Counted from the first letter of the stretch, positions 35,677 through 46,300 are shown. The stretch: DNA of 64,000 nt from Terrimonas_A sp036262095 (GCA_036262095.1 DATAJQ010000054.1:26220-90219), one strand, 5' to 3'. The notes: a model not told the origin generated them from the letters alone. A program made the numbers and translations.

Positions 35677-37314
35677 ATGAAAAAACAATTCCTGGCGATT
35701 GCCTTTGCTTTATCCCTGTTTTCCTGCACTGCCAAACAGAAAGCTGACCTGCTTGTTTTCAACGCCACTATTTATACGGTGGATTCCTCTTTTTCCACTG
35801 CTGAAGCAATGGTGATAAAGGACGGGATCGTGCTGGCAACAGGCAGCAAGAAAGACCTGGAGAAAAAATACAAAGCCAGCGAAACAACAGATGCACAGGG
35901 CAAGTTCATCTACCCTGGCTTCATTGATGCACACGCCCATTTCACAGGCTATGGAACCGGTCTGCTGACCGTTGACCTGACCGGTACCGAAAACTGGGAA
36001 GACATACTCCACCGCGTAAGCGATTTTGCCAAAGATTTGCCGAAAGATCAATGGATCATCGGGCGCGGATGGGATCAGAATGATTGGGATGTAAAAGAAT
36101 TTCCGAGCAATGAAAAGCTGAATGAACTTTTCCCCGGCCAGCCGGTACTGCTGACAAGAATTGACGGCCACGCTGCGATCGCCAACCAGAAAGCGCTCGA
36201 TGCTGCCGGCATCAAACCTGGCGATAAGCTGACCGGTGGAGAAATAGAGACAAATAAAGGAAACCTGACAGGCATACTGGTTGACAATGCCGTGGATATT
36301 GTGTCGGCCAAGGTCCCTGCTCCCAGCAGCCAGCAATTCAAATCCGCTTTGCAGCAGGCAGAGCATAATTGTTTTGCTGTCGGCCTTACCACGATCGATG
36401 ATTGCGGTTTGAATTATAATACGGTTGAGCAGATCAAAGCATTGCAGGACAATGGCGATCTTAAAATGCGCCTCTATGTAATGCTGAGCGATGAAAAAAA
36501 CAACTACGATTATCTTGAAAAGAAAGGGATCATCCGCACAGGCCGTCTGCATGTAAGAGGCTTTAAAGTGTATGGCGATGGTGCGCTGGGATCAAGAGGA
36601 GCCTGCCTGTTGCAGCCTTACAGCGATAAACCCGGGCATTATGGTTTTCTGTTAAGCAACCCCGCACATTTCGATTCAGTGGCCAACTGGATCGCCCAGC
36701 GCGATTTCCAGATGTGCACACACGCGATCGGCGATAGCGGCAACCGCACTATCCTGAACATTTACAATAAATACCTTCATGGTAAAAATGACCGGCGCTG
36801 GCGTATTGAACATGCGCAGGTTGTGAACCCGGCTGATTTCGATCTCTTCGGTGCTGCATCCATCGTTCCTTCTGTGCAGCCCACTCATGCCACTTCAGAT
36901 ATGTACTGGGCTGAAAAAAGATTAGGACCGGAAAGAGTGAAAGGCGCTTATGCATATAAACAATTACTGCAGCAAAATGGCTGGCTCCCGCTCGGCACTG
37001 ATTTCCCGGTGGAAGATATTTCTCCTTTTAAAACGTTTTATGCGGCTGTAGTGCGTAAGGATGCCAAAGGCTGGCCTGAGAAAGGGTTCCAGACAGAAAA
37101 CGCACTCAATCGGCAGGAAGCCCTTCGCGGTATGACCATCTGGGCAGCCCGGTCCAATTTTGAAGAAAATGAAAAGGGCAGCCTGGAAGCTGGCAAGCTG
37201 GCCGATTTTATTATACTTGATAGAGATATAATGAAGGCCGGCGAGCAGGAACTGCTTCAGATCCAGGTGCTCAAAACCTATCTGGGTGGGGAAAAGGTGT
37301 ACGAAAAGAGATGA
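35677..37314 (+). CDS. Amidohydrolase family lipoprotein (YtcJ-like)
   Basis: 545 residues from ATG at 35677, where a lipoprotein signal (MKKQFLAIAFALSLFSC) begins; the longer reading from 35626 adds 17 residues in front of it. The amidohydrolase-3 layout is clear: a small beta domain (ADLLVFNATIYTVDSSF), the metal ligands GFIDAHAHFTGYG, a Lys or equivalent region RIDGHAAIANQKALDAAG, the His motif CTHAIGD and the last metal Asp in LGTDFPVEDISPF. The substrate is unknown; family members hydrolyse amides, and some N-acyl-amino acids. It is predicted to be lipid-anchored in the envelope. The glutamine-amidotransferase module starts 46 bp downstream. Confidence 0.88.
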   Translation: MKKQFLAIAFALSLFSCTAKQKADLLVFNATIYTVDSSFSTAEAMVIKDGIVLATGSKKDLEKKYKASETTDAQGKFIYPGFIDAHAHFTGYGTGLLTVDLTGTENWEDILHRVSDFAKDLPKDQWIIGRGWDQNDWDVKEFPSNEKLNELFPGQPVLLTRIDGHAAIANQKALDAAGIKPGDKLTGGEIETNKGNLTGILVDNAVDIVSAKVPAPSSQQFKSALQQAEHNCFAVGLTTIDDCGLNYNTVEQIKALQDNGDLKMRLYVMLSDEKNNYDYLEKKGIIRTGRLHVRGFKVYGDGALGSRGACLLQPYSDKPGHYGFLLSNPAHFDSVANWIAQRDFQMCTHAIGDSGNRTILNIYNKYLHGKNDRRWRIEHAQVVNPADFDLFGAASIVPSVQPTHATSDMYWAEKRLGPERVKGAYAYKQLLQQNGWLPLGTDFPVEDISPFKTFYAAVVRKDAKGWPEKGFQTENALNRQEALRGMTIWAARSNFEENEKGSLEAGKLADFIILDRDIMKAGEQELLQIQVLKTYLGGEKVYEKR

Positions 37315-37348
37315 CCACAGCCCCCTACCCCCTCTCAGCTAATTTTTG

Positions 37349-37356
37349 TATGTTTG
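37349..37356 (+). promoter_or_regulatory. Predicted -7 box of the amidotransferase/ATP-grasp module
   Basis: TATGTTTG, exact TAnnTTTG, 4 bp (CAGG) before the ATG at 37361. It suggests a promoter separate from that of the amidohydrolase and a leaderless transcript. Confidence 0.5.
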
Positions 37357-37360
37357 CAGG

Positions 37361-38224
37361 ATGATTTGGAATGAAAACAGATCAGTCCGTATAGCCATTC
37401 TCGACCTGTATGAAGGACAAGCCAACCAGGGGATGCGTTGTATCCGCCAGATCATTAAAGACTGGGCGGAACAAAACGATCTCATTGTCCAATCCACCGA
37501 GTTTGATGTGCGCCTGAAAAACGAAGTTCCCGATACTTCTTACGATATCTATATTTCAAGTGGTGGCCCCGGAGATCCGCTCTCCAGCCGGTTTGACGAC
37601 TGGGATATTGCCTGGTGCAAATGGGTAAAAGAGATCATGCGCTGGAACAGCAATCCTGACAACTCTCAAAAAAAACATATCTTCTTCATTTGCCATTCTT
37701 TTCAATTGGCCTGTCGTTATTTTAATGCAGGACTGGTTTGCAAAAGAAGGTCCACAGCTTTTGGTGTTTTCCCTGTTCATATGCTGCCTGCCGGGCACGA
37801 AGAACCTGTATTTGATGGGCTCCGCGATCCTTTTTATGCAGTAGACAGCCGCGACTACCAGGTGATACAACCCAATCATGGCCTTTTGGAAGATATGGGC
37901 GGTGAAATATTATGTATTGAAAAAAGCAGACCACACGTTCCTTATGAAAGGGCTGTGATGGGCATCCGCTTTAACGAATACATGATCGGTACCCAGTTCC
38001 ATCCTGAAGCGGATGCACAAGGTATGAGCCTGCACCTGCAAACAGAAGAACGGAAGAAAACAGTGATCGAAAATCATGGGGAAGAAAAACTGGCCAGCAT
38101 GCTGGAACAGCTGAATGACCCGGACAAGATCAGGTGGACCTATGCCCATGTGTTGCCGAACTTCCTGAACAATGCTATCGGCCAACCGGCAAAAGTAAAC
38201 TCCGGAATACCTGAAATGGCATAA
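37361..38224 (+). CDS. Class I glutamine amidotransferase-like protein
   Basis: 287 residues from ATG at 37361; a start five codons upstream would overlap the -7 box. The class I GATase triad is present: nucleophile Cys111 in FFICHSFQLACRYF, and His214/Glu216 in GTQFHPEAD. The usual Gly after Cys is replaced (CHSFQ instead of CxGxQ). Residues 57-72 hold the oxyanion-strand pattern DIYISSGGPGDP. The extra C-terminal 65 residues are helical. It should release ammonia from glutamine for a partner enzyme, and the ATP-grasp-like protein 60 bp downstream is the obvious partner. The acceptor is unknown. Confidence 0.85.
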   Translation: MIWNENRSVRIAILDLYEGQANQGMRCIRQIIKDWAEQNDLIVQSTEFDVRLKNEVPDTSYDIYISSGGPGDPLSSRFDDWDIAWCKWVKEIMRWNSNPDNSQKKHIFFICHSFQLACRYFNAGLVCKRRSTAFGVFPVHMLPAGHEEPVFDGLRDPFYAVDSRDYQVIQPNHGLLEDMGGEILCIEKSRPHVPYERAVMGIRFNEYMIGTQFHPEADAQGMSLHLQTEERKKTVIENHGEEKLASMLEQLNDPDKIRWTYAHVLPNFLNNAIGQPAKVNSGIPEMA

Positions 38225-38284
38225 GCTGTTGCGTTTTCTTTCAACCGGATTAAGTATCTTCCTCAAACAAAAGCAGGTGATACA

Positions 38285-39487
38285 ATGATCCCAAGCATCC
38301 GTAAGCAATTCAACGAAAAGTTCACAACCGACAGATACGAAGCATTCCTGAAAGAATTACATAACGTCTATCCCGGCGCTATCGAATTCCGGGTGGCAGA
38401 AACACCTGTTTTTATCCCCAACAGCTTCAAGGAAAAAATGCTGGATGCCTGTGAAAATATTGTAGATATCATTACAGGTCCTTCATTTAAAAAAATAACC
38501 GATAAAGCTATTCCTCCTTCCCTGAATGTGCCCGGGGAAACAAACCATTCCCAGTTCATCGCATTCGATTTTGGGATATGCATTAACAATGAAGGTGAGT
38601 ATGAGCCGCAGCTGATCGAAATGCAGGGCTTCCCTACCCTGTTTGCCTACGAAGTGTTGCTGGATGATGTATGCCGTAACCATTTTCCTGTTCCCGAAGG
38701 GTTCTCCGCTTATCTCGGAGGCCACACAAAGGAAACTTATCTGCAATTGCTGAAAGAAATTATTGTAGGGGATCATTCTCCTGAAAATGTTATCCTGCTG
38801 GAGATATTCCCGCATCAGCAGAAAACCCGCATTGATTTTTATTGCACAGAAAAATATCTAGGTATTCAGCCTGTTTGCGTTACTGAACTGATCAGGGAAG
38901 GGAAAAAATTGTTTTACCTGAAAGACGGTAAAAAAACAGCCGTTAAAAGAATATACAACCGGGTGATCTTTGATGACCTGCAGCAACAATCACCTGAAGT
39001 GCAGGAAAAAGGAAAGATATTTTTTGAAGAACTGGATGTGGAATGGATCCCGCATCCATCCTGGTTCTACAGGATCAGCAAGTTCACTCTTCCCTTTATC
39101 CGTCATCCTTATGTACCAGCCACTTTTTTCCTGAATGAAATAAAACAACTCCCGACTGACCTGGAGAACTATGTGCTGAAACCCCTGTTCTCTTTTGCCG
39201 GGCAGGGAGTGGTGATAGATGTGACCGCCAAAGATGTTGAAAGCATCAAGGATCCTGAGAACTGGATACTGCAACGCAAAGTGAAATATGCCGACGTGAT
39301 CCAGACACCCGATGTGCCTGCCAAAGCAGAGATCCGTATCTTCTATTTCTGGAAAGATGGTACTGCAAGGCCGGTACCTGCCAATAACCTGGCCCGCTTA
39401 AGTAAAGGCAAAATGATCGGCGTACGTTATAATAAGGATAAAGAATGGGTGGGTGGAAGCTATTGCCTTTTTGAATCGAATAAATAA
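38285..39487 (+). CDS. ATP-grasp-like ligase of unknown substrate
   Basis: 400 residues; no named family is certain. Two features point to a circularly permuted ATP-grasp of the glutathionylspermidine/glutathione-synthetase kind: an acidic motif PQLIEMQGFPTLFAYEVLLD (residues 108-127), and a C-terminal half with a nucleotide-binding Lys and glycine loop NYVLKPLFSFAGQGV (295-309), then WILQRKV (327-333) and the metal-binding-like AEIRIFYFW (348-356). A middle part TAVKRIYNRVIFDDL also fits. It is cytoplasmic. The genes before and after it encode a glutamine amidotransferase and a cupin, so it may make an amide or peptide bond. Function is inference. Confidence 0.7.
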   Translation: MIPSIRKQFNEKFTTDRYEAFLKELHNVYPGAIEFRVAETPVFIPNSFKEKMLDACENIVDIITGPSFKKITDKAIPPSLNVPGETNHSQFIAFDFGICINNEGEYEPQLIEMQGFPTLFAYEVLLDDVCRNHFPVPEGFSAYLGGHTKETYLQLLKEIIVGDHSPENVILLEIFPHQQKTRIDFYCTEKYLGIQPVCVTELIREGKKLFYLKDGKKTAVKRIYNRVIFDDLQQQSPEVQEKGKIFFEELDVEWIPHPSWFYRISKFTLPFIRHPYVPATFFLNEIKQLPTDLENYVLKPLFSFAGQGVVIDVTAKDVESIKDPENWILQRKVKYADVIQTPDVPAKAEIRIFYFWKDGTARPVPANNLARLSKGKMIGVRYNKDKEWVGGSYCLFESNK

Positions 39488-39496
39488 AACAGGATT

Positions 39497-39811
39497 ATGT
39501 CTCTCATAAAAGATATTAAACCAAAGCCACTGGCACCAGGCCTTACAGGTTATTATGCCCATGGAGAAAGAATGACATTAGGATTGGTAGAGATCGAAGC
39601 AGGAAGCCAACTGGCAGAGCATAAGCATCCGCATGAGCAGATCACTTATATCATAGAAGGGCAATTGGATATGATGATCGGAGGAAGGCCTTATTCCTTA
39701 ACGGCTGGAATGGTCCATGTTATTCCTTCCAATACACTTCATTCTGCTATAGCAAAAACGGATTGTAAACTGATCGATGTGTTCAATCCGGTGAGAGAGG
39801 ATTACAAATAA
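39497..39811 (+). CDS. Cupin-domain protein
   Basis: 104 residues forming one cupin barrel: metal-binding motif 1 EHKHPHEQITYIIEGQL (two His, one Glu) and motif 2 AGMVHVIPSNTLHSA. All likely metal ligands are present. It begins 9 bp after the ATP-grasp stop and so is part of the same operon. Single-domain cupins act as isomerases, dioxygenases or small-molecule binders; which applies here cannot be told. Confidence 0.88.
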   Translation: MSLIKDIKPKPLAPGLTGYYAHGERMTLGLVEIEAGSQLAEHKHPHEQITYIIEGQLDMMIGGRPYSLTAGMVHVIPSNTLHSAIAKTDCKLIDVFNPVREDYK

Positions 39812-39820
39812 ATTAAATGT

Positions 39821-39910
39821 ATCGCCAAGGGCGCAAAGGGTGCGAAGAACGCGAGGAAGTTTAGTTAAACAACGTTGCGTTCTTTGCGCACCCTTTGCGC
39901 CCTTCGCGAT
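39821..39910. repeat. Inverted repeat between convergent genes (GCAAAGG type)
   Basis: Left arm 39821-39852 and right arm 39877-39910 are inverted copies of GCGTTCTTTGCGCACCCTTT plus GCGCCCTTCGCGAT with a few changes. It could end both the cupin and the tex transcripts. Intergenic repeats of similar wording are known from many Bacteroidota. Confidence 0.75.
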
Positions 39911-39918
39911 ATTCTAAC

Positions 39919-42183
39919 TCAATCCACAAACTTCTTTTTCAATTCCGCCAGCTTCGCCTGGAATGGATTTGCCGGTGCTGCCGGTTTATTTCCAGGTTTA
40001 GAAGGCCTGTTCTCCTGGCGACCACCTCCCCTCGAAGAAGAAGACTGATCTGCTCCATCTTTCATGGATAAAGAGATCCTTTTGCGCGCGGGATCAACTT
40101 CCAGCACTGTCACCATCACTTTCTGCGTCAGTTTCACCGCCTCATTCGGATCGCTGATATAACGGTTGCTGAGATGGGAGATATGAACCAACCCATCCTG
40201 CTTTACGCCTATATCCACAAATGCACCGAAATTGGTAATATTCGTTACAATACCTGGAATTTTCATTCCTGGTTTCAGATCTTCCATGGTACTTACACCT
40301 TCTGCAAAACGAAACTCCTCTATAGCAGCACGCGGATCACGGCCAGGCTTTTCCAACTCCTTCAAAATATCTTCAATAGTGAACTGCCCGATGGTCTCTG
40401 TCACAAATTCTGAAGCTTTCAACCCTTTGCGGAGACTTGCATTGCCGATCAGCTCAGGCACAGTGCTGTCTGCCTTCTTTGCCATAGCTTCCACTACATG
40501 ATAGCTCTCGGGGTGAACCGCTGAATTGTCTAAAGGATTGGCGGCTCCCGGTACGCGAAGAAAGCCTGCACACTGCTCAAACGCTTTCGGCCCAAGCATT
40601 GTCACTTTCTTCAGTTCTTCGCGGTTTTTAAATCCGCCATTCTTTGTTCTGTATTCAACAATATTTTTTGCTACTGTAGCGCTTAGGCCAGACACATACA
40701 TCAGCAGGTGTTTACTTGCTGTGTTGAGGTCTACTCCCACAAAGTTCACACAGCTTTCCACCACCTGGTCCAATGCTTCTTTCAAACGGTTCTGGTTCAC
40801 ATCATGCTGATATTGCCCCACACCAATGCTTTTTGCATCGATCTTTACCAGTTCGCTCAAAGGATCCAGCAAACGGCGCCCAATGCTGATCGCGCCTCTT
40901 ACGGTTACATCATGATCAGGGAATTCTTCCCTTGCCACTTCACTTGCAGAATAAATAGATGCACCGCTTTCATTGACCATGAATACAGAAACCTGTTTTC
41001 CAAAATCAATTCCCCGGGCCAGTTGTTCTGTTTCCTTACTGGCTGTACCATTTCCATAACCAATGGCTTGTATATCATATTTGGCCACCAGTTCTTTTAT
41101 GGTCAGCACAGCGCCCTGCCAGTCGTTCTGCGGAGCGTGCGGATAGATAGTTGTATTGGACAGGAGATTACCATGCTCGTCAAGGCAAACCAGTTTGCAA
41201 CCGGTACGGAAACCCGGATCCAGTGCCAGCACTCTTTTATGCCCCAGTGGAGATGCCAGCAACAGTTGGCGTAGGTTTTCCGCAAATACACGTATCGCTT
41301 CTTCATCAGCCTTGGTCTTGCTGCTCATGCGGAATTCCGTTTCAATGGAAGGCTTCAGCAAGCGGCTGAAAGAATCTTCGATGGCCAGGCTTACCTGCTG
41401 GGCAACCGGTCCTGATGTTTTCAGGAAAGTTCTTTTCAACGCTTCATTTGCAGTTTCCTTGTCCACATCAATGTTCATGATGAGAAAGCCTTCTTTTTCT
41501 CCCCGGCGTATCGCCATGATGCGGTGGGAAGGACTATCGGCAAGCGGCTCTTTGAAATCGAAGTAGTCGCGGTATTTCTGTGCTTCAGCTTCTTCTTTTT
41601 TGGAAGTAAGCACACGGGAAGAAAATACTGCGTCTTCTGTAAACAGCTTACGGACAATATTACGCGCCTGTTCGTTTTCGGAAACCCACTCTGCTATGAT
41701 ATCCCTGGCACCCTGTAATGCTTCTTCTTTATCTTTTACCTGCTCATTGATGTATTTCGCAGCTTCCTCTTCCACATTAATACTTTCCTGGTCAAACAGC
41801 AATTTGGCCAGCGGCTCCAGTCCTTTTTCGATCGCCACTGAGGCTTTTGTTTTACGCTTGGGTTTATAAGGAAGATAAATATCTTCCAGTTCCGTAGCGT
41901 TTACCGTATCTTCTATACGCTTCTTCAGTTCCGGCGTCATCTTCCCGGCATCTTCAATAGTTTTGATGACGGTTTCTTTTCGCTTCTCCAGTTCGTTAAA
42001 ATATTTGATCTGTTCAATCACACTGGCGATCGCCACTTCATCGAGGTTACCGGTCGCTTCTTTACGGTAACGGGCAATAAAAGGGATGGTGGAACCTCCA
42101 TTATGCAGCTCCAGGATATTCATCACGGGCTTGATGCCCAGGTTAAGGGTAGCAGATATATGCTGCAGGTATTTGATCTCCAT
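39919..42183 (-). CDS. tex: Tex-family transcription accessory/RNA-binding protein
   Basis: 754 residues with the full Tex layout: N-terminal helical region (about 1-180), a YqgF/RNase-H-like domain (about 315-450, VLALDPGFRTGCKLVCLDEH), helix-hairpin-helix segments (about 480-560, KNIVEYRTKNGGFKNREELK), and a C-terminal S1 domain (about 645-715, GMKIPGIVTNITNFGAFVDI GVKQDGLVHISHL). A low-complexity Gly/Pro/Lys tail follows. Tex binds nucleic acid and is linked to transcription quality control and stress tolerance. A TAATTTTG box lies 4 bp before ATG. Confidence 0.95.
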   Translation of the reverse strand: MEIKYLQHISATLNLGIKPVMNILELHNGGSTIPFIARYRKEATGNLDEVAIASVIEQIKYFNELEKRKETVIKTIEDAGKMTPELKKRIEDTVNATELEDIYLPYKPKRKTKASVAIEKGLEPLAKLLFDQESINVEEEAAKYINEQVKDKEEALQGARDIIAEWVSENEQARNIVRKLFTEDAVFSSRVLTSKKEEAEAQKYRDYFDFKEPLADSPSHRIMAIRRGEKEGFLIMNIDVDKETANEALKRTFLKTSGPVAQQVSLAIEDSFSRLLKPSIETEFRMSSKTKADEEAIRVFAENLRQLLLASPLGHKRVLALDPGFRTGCKLVCLDEHGNLLSNTTIYPHAPQNDWQGAVLTIKELVAKYDIQAIGYGNGTASKETEQLARGIDFGKQVSVFMVNESGASIYSASEVAREEFPDHDVTVRGAISIGRRLLDPLSELVKIDAKSIGVGQYQHDVNQNRLKEALDQVVESCVNFVGVDLNTASKHLLMYVSGLSATVAKNIVEYRTKNGGFKNREELKKVTMLGPKAFEQCAGFLRVPGAANPLDNSAVHPESYHVVEAMAKKADSTVPELIGNASLRKGLKASEFVTETIGQFTIEDILKELEKPGRDPRAAIEEFRFAEGVSTMEDLKPGMKIPGIVTNITNFGAFVDIGVKQDGLVHISHLSNRYISDPNEAVKLTQKVMVTVLEVDPARKRISLSMKDGADQSSSSRGGGRQENRPSKPGNKPAAPANPFQAKLAELKKKFVD

Positions 42184-42187
42184 ATTG

Positions 42188-42195
42188 CAAAATTA
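42188..42195 (-). promoter_or_regulatory. Predicted -7 box of tex
   Basis: Minus-strand TAATTTTG, exact TAnnTTTG, 4 bp (CAAT) before the tex ATG. Predicts a leaderless transcript. Confidence 0.5.
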
Positions 42196-42266
42196 GGGCA
42201 GCAAATGTAGGAGTGGTTTTGATAAAAAAAATTTGTTTATTTCCACAGGCTTTGTAGCATAAAAAC

Positions 42267-43391
42267 CTACTCTTCAGAGGTGTTTTTTAGCTTTGCCATT
42301 ACCGGGTAAGGGTTTTTCACAATGATCTTTTTCCCTGCCAGTTCGTTTTTCCCGGTGATCTCCACCCAGCCATGATCTTTGATGCCTGTTTCCACTGCCT
42401 GCAATTGAAACACGCCTTTTCCGGTTTCTTCCAGTACAAATTGCCCGTCGCCATAGCGCACCACTGCTTCTTCAGGAACTGCCGTTACTTCTGCTTCATT
42501 CACCCTGATACTGGCATTCAGGAACATTCCCGGTAAAAGTTGTTTAGGTTGTTTTTCGAAATGACAATGGACCAATGCGCTCCTGTTATCATCCACATTC
42601 TTGGTAACCAGGAGCACTTCACATTCATATTCAGTTGCCGGGTCATCCACAAAAGTGACCATTACCTTCTGTTTGGGTTTGATCTTAGCCAGGTCTTTCT
42701 CAAATACAGTAAGTGCTGCATGTATATCATCGGGGTTGATCAATTCAAACAGAACATCAGAGGGGTTCACATATTTCCCGATGTTGACATTCACTTTTGA
42801 AACAAAGCCATTAATAGGAGAATATACCGGCACACTGCGGGAGATATTCTGTTCGCTCAGGTTAGCGGGATTGATACCGATCAGCCTGAGTTTCTCATCA
42901 TATCCTTTCACCAGCACTTTCTGCGCTGTAAAATCCGCTTGCGCCTGTTGATATATCTTATCGGCATTCACTTTATTTTCATTCAGCATTTTCTGCCTTT
43001 CAAATTCTTTTTCACTGTATTGAAGTTTTGCCCTGGCTACCAGGTAATCCTGTTGCAATTGGATCAATGCAGGATCTTCCATGATAGCTATCACTTCCCC
43101 TCTGTTCACATGTGCGCCAGGCAGAAGCTTTGTGTTCTTTAAATAACCGCCCAGGGGAAAGCTAACAGACACAATATTTTGCGGCGGCACATCCACCAGC
43201 CCGTTTACTTTTAATTCACTGTTGAGCGGTCTTTTTTGTACCGGGCCGGTTTCAATGCCAGCATTGGCGATCTGTTCCGGTGTAAGCGCCACGGTATTTT
43301 CGGGTAATGCAGCCGCCTTCTCTTCCGGTTTCTTTTCAGAATTGCAGGCGCTTGTCATGCCCAGTATGATCAGGATAATTATATAACGCAT
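42267..43391 (-). CDS. cusB: RND efflux periplasmic adaptor, CusB/CzcB type
   Basis: 374 residues with a lipoprotein signal (ILGMTSACNSEK). The membrane-fusion-protein layout is clear: PPQNIVSVSFPLGGYLKNTK and LPGAHVNRGEVIAIMEDPAL as the lipoyl half, a coiled coil (about 115-155), the second lipoyl half SRSVPVYSPINGFVSKVNVN and beta-barrel/membrane-proximal domains. It links the inner-membrane pump to the outer-membrane factor. Its start lies 5 bp after the pump gene's stop. Copper specificity is inferred from the surrounding HMA and HYC genes rather than seen in this protein. Confidence 0.9.
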   Translation of the reverse strand: MRYIIILIILGMTSACNSEKKPEEKAAALPENTVALTPEQIANAGIETGPVQKRPLNSELKVNGLVDVPPQNIVSVSFPLGGYLKNTKLLPGAHVNRGEVIAIMEDPALIQLQQDYLVARAKLQYSEKEFERQKMLNENKVNADKIYQQAQADFTAQKVLVKGYDEKLRLIGINPANLSEQNISRSVPVYSPINGFVSKVNVNIGKYVNPSDVLFELINPDDIHAALTVFEKDLAKIKPKQKVMVTFVDDPATEYECEVLLVTKNVDDNRSALVHCHFEKQPKQLLPGMFLNASIRVNEAEVTAVPEEAVVRYGDGQFVLEETGKGVFQLQAVETGIKDHGWVEITGKNELAGKKIIVKNPYPVMAKLKNTSEE

Positions 43392-43396
43392 AAATT

Positions 43397-46300
43397 TTAT
43401 TTTCCGGTTAAGTACTCCAGTTCAATAATCGTTTGATTGTATTGCCTCACGGCATCAAGGTAATTCAATTGAATAGATACAGCATTATTCATAAGCACTG
43501 TCCATTCCAGGTAGCTTATTTCACCATTCTGAAAACTCAGTCTCGACGTATTGATGATCAGTTCAGCCTGTTGCAACCCTGTTTGCTCATAATATTGCAA
43601 AGCCAGGTCCTGCTTCTTGTATTCCTGTTGCAGTTGCAGGAGGTTATTCTGGATCACCTGCTCCACTGAAGCCGTATTGATCCTTGCTATATCTTCTTTT
43701 ACCCTGCTGGCACGTATTCTTGCTTTGGCAGCAGAATTGAAAATAGGAATACCAAGAGATAAATTCACAATATGGAATCTTCTGCCTGCACCGTAATATT
43801 GCTGGTTCACCCCATCAGTACTCTGATACCCGATGATGGATTGATTGGCATAACCCAACGTAATATCAGGTGAAAGCTTTGCTTTTTCAGCAGCAGTTTG
43901 AGCCATTGCCGTATTGATCTCAGAACGGGCATACTTCACTTGCGGGTGTGCAGCAATGGCAGCAGAATCGAACAACACTACCGGTGTCATCTTCAAAGAA
44001 GAATAAGCAGGCAATAACAAACTGTCTGTATTCATCAGCCATTGCAAGCGTTGTTGCAGGATCAGTATATCTGTTTCCAGTTGCTGGCGTTGCAGGTTTA
44101 GTTGTTGCAGTTGCGCATCAGCTGTTGTTTTCTCCAGGATATTTGATTCACCGGATTTCAAACGGAGCGCTGCTGATTGCTGGAAGCGGCTGTAAACAGA
44201 ATCCAGTCTTTGCAGCAGTTTTCTTCTCTCCTGCCAGTCGGCCAGTTGATAAAACACTTTTTTGATCTCCCTGTCCAGCTCAGCCTGCTTCCAATCAGCG
44301 AGTTGCTGCTGAGCAAGCTCCTGCATATTGTATAATGCCTGTTGCCTTTGATAAACGACAGGCAGGCTAAAAGATTGGTTGATGAAAAAACGGGTATCGC
44401 TTTTTACACTGTTAAGCCCGCCATATTCGCCACCCACCTGTGTTTTGGAAGGATCAAATTTCCCTGTTTGCAATTGCTTCCAGTAAACAGATTCTTTTCT
44501 TGCAGCCTGTATGCCCAGGTTGTTCGTATGGGCCTGCTCAAGCATTTGCTGCAGCGGCATACGTTCCTGTGCATTGGCATACTGGGAACAAACAAGGAAT
44601 AAGATCAATGCGGCAGGCGCGGCAGGAGATTTTCTTTTCCGCTTACGTTCCAGCCATTGATATAAGACAGGTAATACCACCAATGTCAAAAATGTTGCGG
44701 TGATCAGGCCTCCGATCACTACGGTAGCCAATGGCCGTTGCACTTCAGCACCTGCGCTTTTGCTGAGTGCCATTGGTAAAAAACCAAGTGAGGCCACTGC
44801 AGCCGTCATCAACACAGGCCTTAAGCGTATCTGTGTTCCTTCCATAATAATATATTTAACATCCTTCAACCCCTGCTTCTTCAAGCGGTTGAACTCGGCG
44901 ATCAATACAATGCCATTCAGCACTGCCACACCAAACAAAGCGATAAAACCAACCCCGGCTGATATGCTGAAAGGCATTCCCCTGATCCATAATGCCAGCA
45001 CTCCTCCTATCGCAGACAATGGAATGGCAGAGAATATCAGCACACCGTATTTCAGGGAGCCAAAAGCGAAGTAGAGCATCAAAAGGATCAGCAGCAATGC
45101 AGCAGGCACAGCAATAGATAAACGTTGCTTTGCTTCCACGAGGTTTTCAAACTGTCCGCCATACTTCACATAATAGCCAGAAGAAAATTTTAATTGCTGA
45201 TTCACTTTGGTGCTCAATTCATCCACCACCGATTCCACATCACGGCCCCTTACATTAAAACCGACAATAATGCGGCGTTGTGCATTTTCCCTTTGCACCT
45301 GGTTAGGGCCTTGCTTTATTTCAACAGTTGCTACCTGGTAAAGCGGCACCTGCAGCCCTGTTGGCGTAGGGATGAGTAATTGCTGCACGTCGTTGATATC
45401 TTTTCTTGATTCATCCTGCAGGCGTACCACCAGATCATAACGGCGTTCATTTTCGTAAATGAGACCTGCGGATTCACCTGCAAAAGCCGTGCGTATTACC
45501 TGGTTCACATCTGCTATGTCCAGTTGATAATGCGCCATGGCATCGCGGTTATAATTGATAACGATCTGCGGCAAGCCTGTAACCGTTTCAATATAGATGT
45601 CTGTAGCGCCTTTTACGGTGCCGGCCAGCTTGCCTATCCGGTCTGCATACACAGAAAGACTGTCGAGGTTCTCACCAAAGATCTTGCAAACAATATCCTG
45701 GCGTGCTCCGGAGATCAGCTCATTGAAACGCATTTGTACAGGAAACTGGAAGCCTGCTGTAAGCCCCGGCACTTCTTCCAGTGCTTTACTCATTTTATTT
45801 GCCAGCTCATCAAAGGAAGATGCCGAAACCCAATCAGCACGCGGCTTGAGTGTGATCATGAGATCCGTCATTTCCAGCGGCATCGGGTCTGTAGGTATTT
45901 CACTCGAACCTATACGCGTCACGATCTTTTCCACTTCAGGGAAACGGCTTTGCAGGATAGATACTGCTTTCTGCGTAGTATGAATGGTCTCCGTTAATGA
46001 ACTTCCTGTAAGCAGCCTTGCATCCACCGCAAAATCGCCTTCTTCCAGTTCAGGAATGAATTCACCACCCAGGCGGCTCATAAGCCAGAAAGCAATGGCA
46101 AATAACACCACTGATATGCTTACGACTGTTTTAGGAAATGCCAGTGCTTTTTGCAGCAGGCGCCTGTACCATCGCTGCAATGCGTTCATCATCTTATCTG
46201 CCCAGGTATCTTTATGACTGATCTTTTTACTCAACACCAGTGAAGACATCATTGGAACATAGGTGAGCGACAGCAGGAAGGCCCCGATCAATGCAAAAGA

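Noticed and set aside
35710..36552. Long open frame on the minus strand inside the amidohydrolase
   Set aside because: The plus-strand amidohydrolase is a clear match with all metal ligands; the antisense frame has no domain and biased composition.
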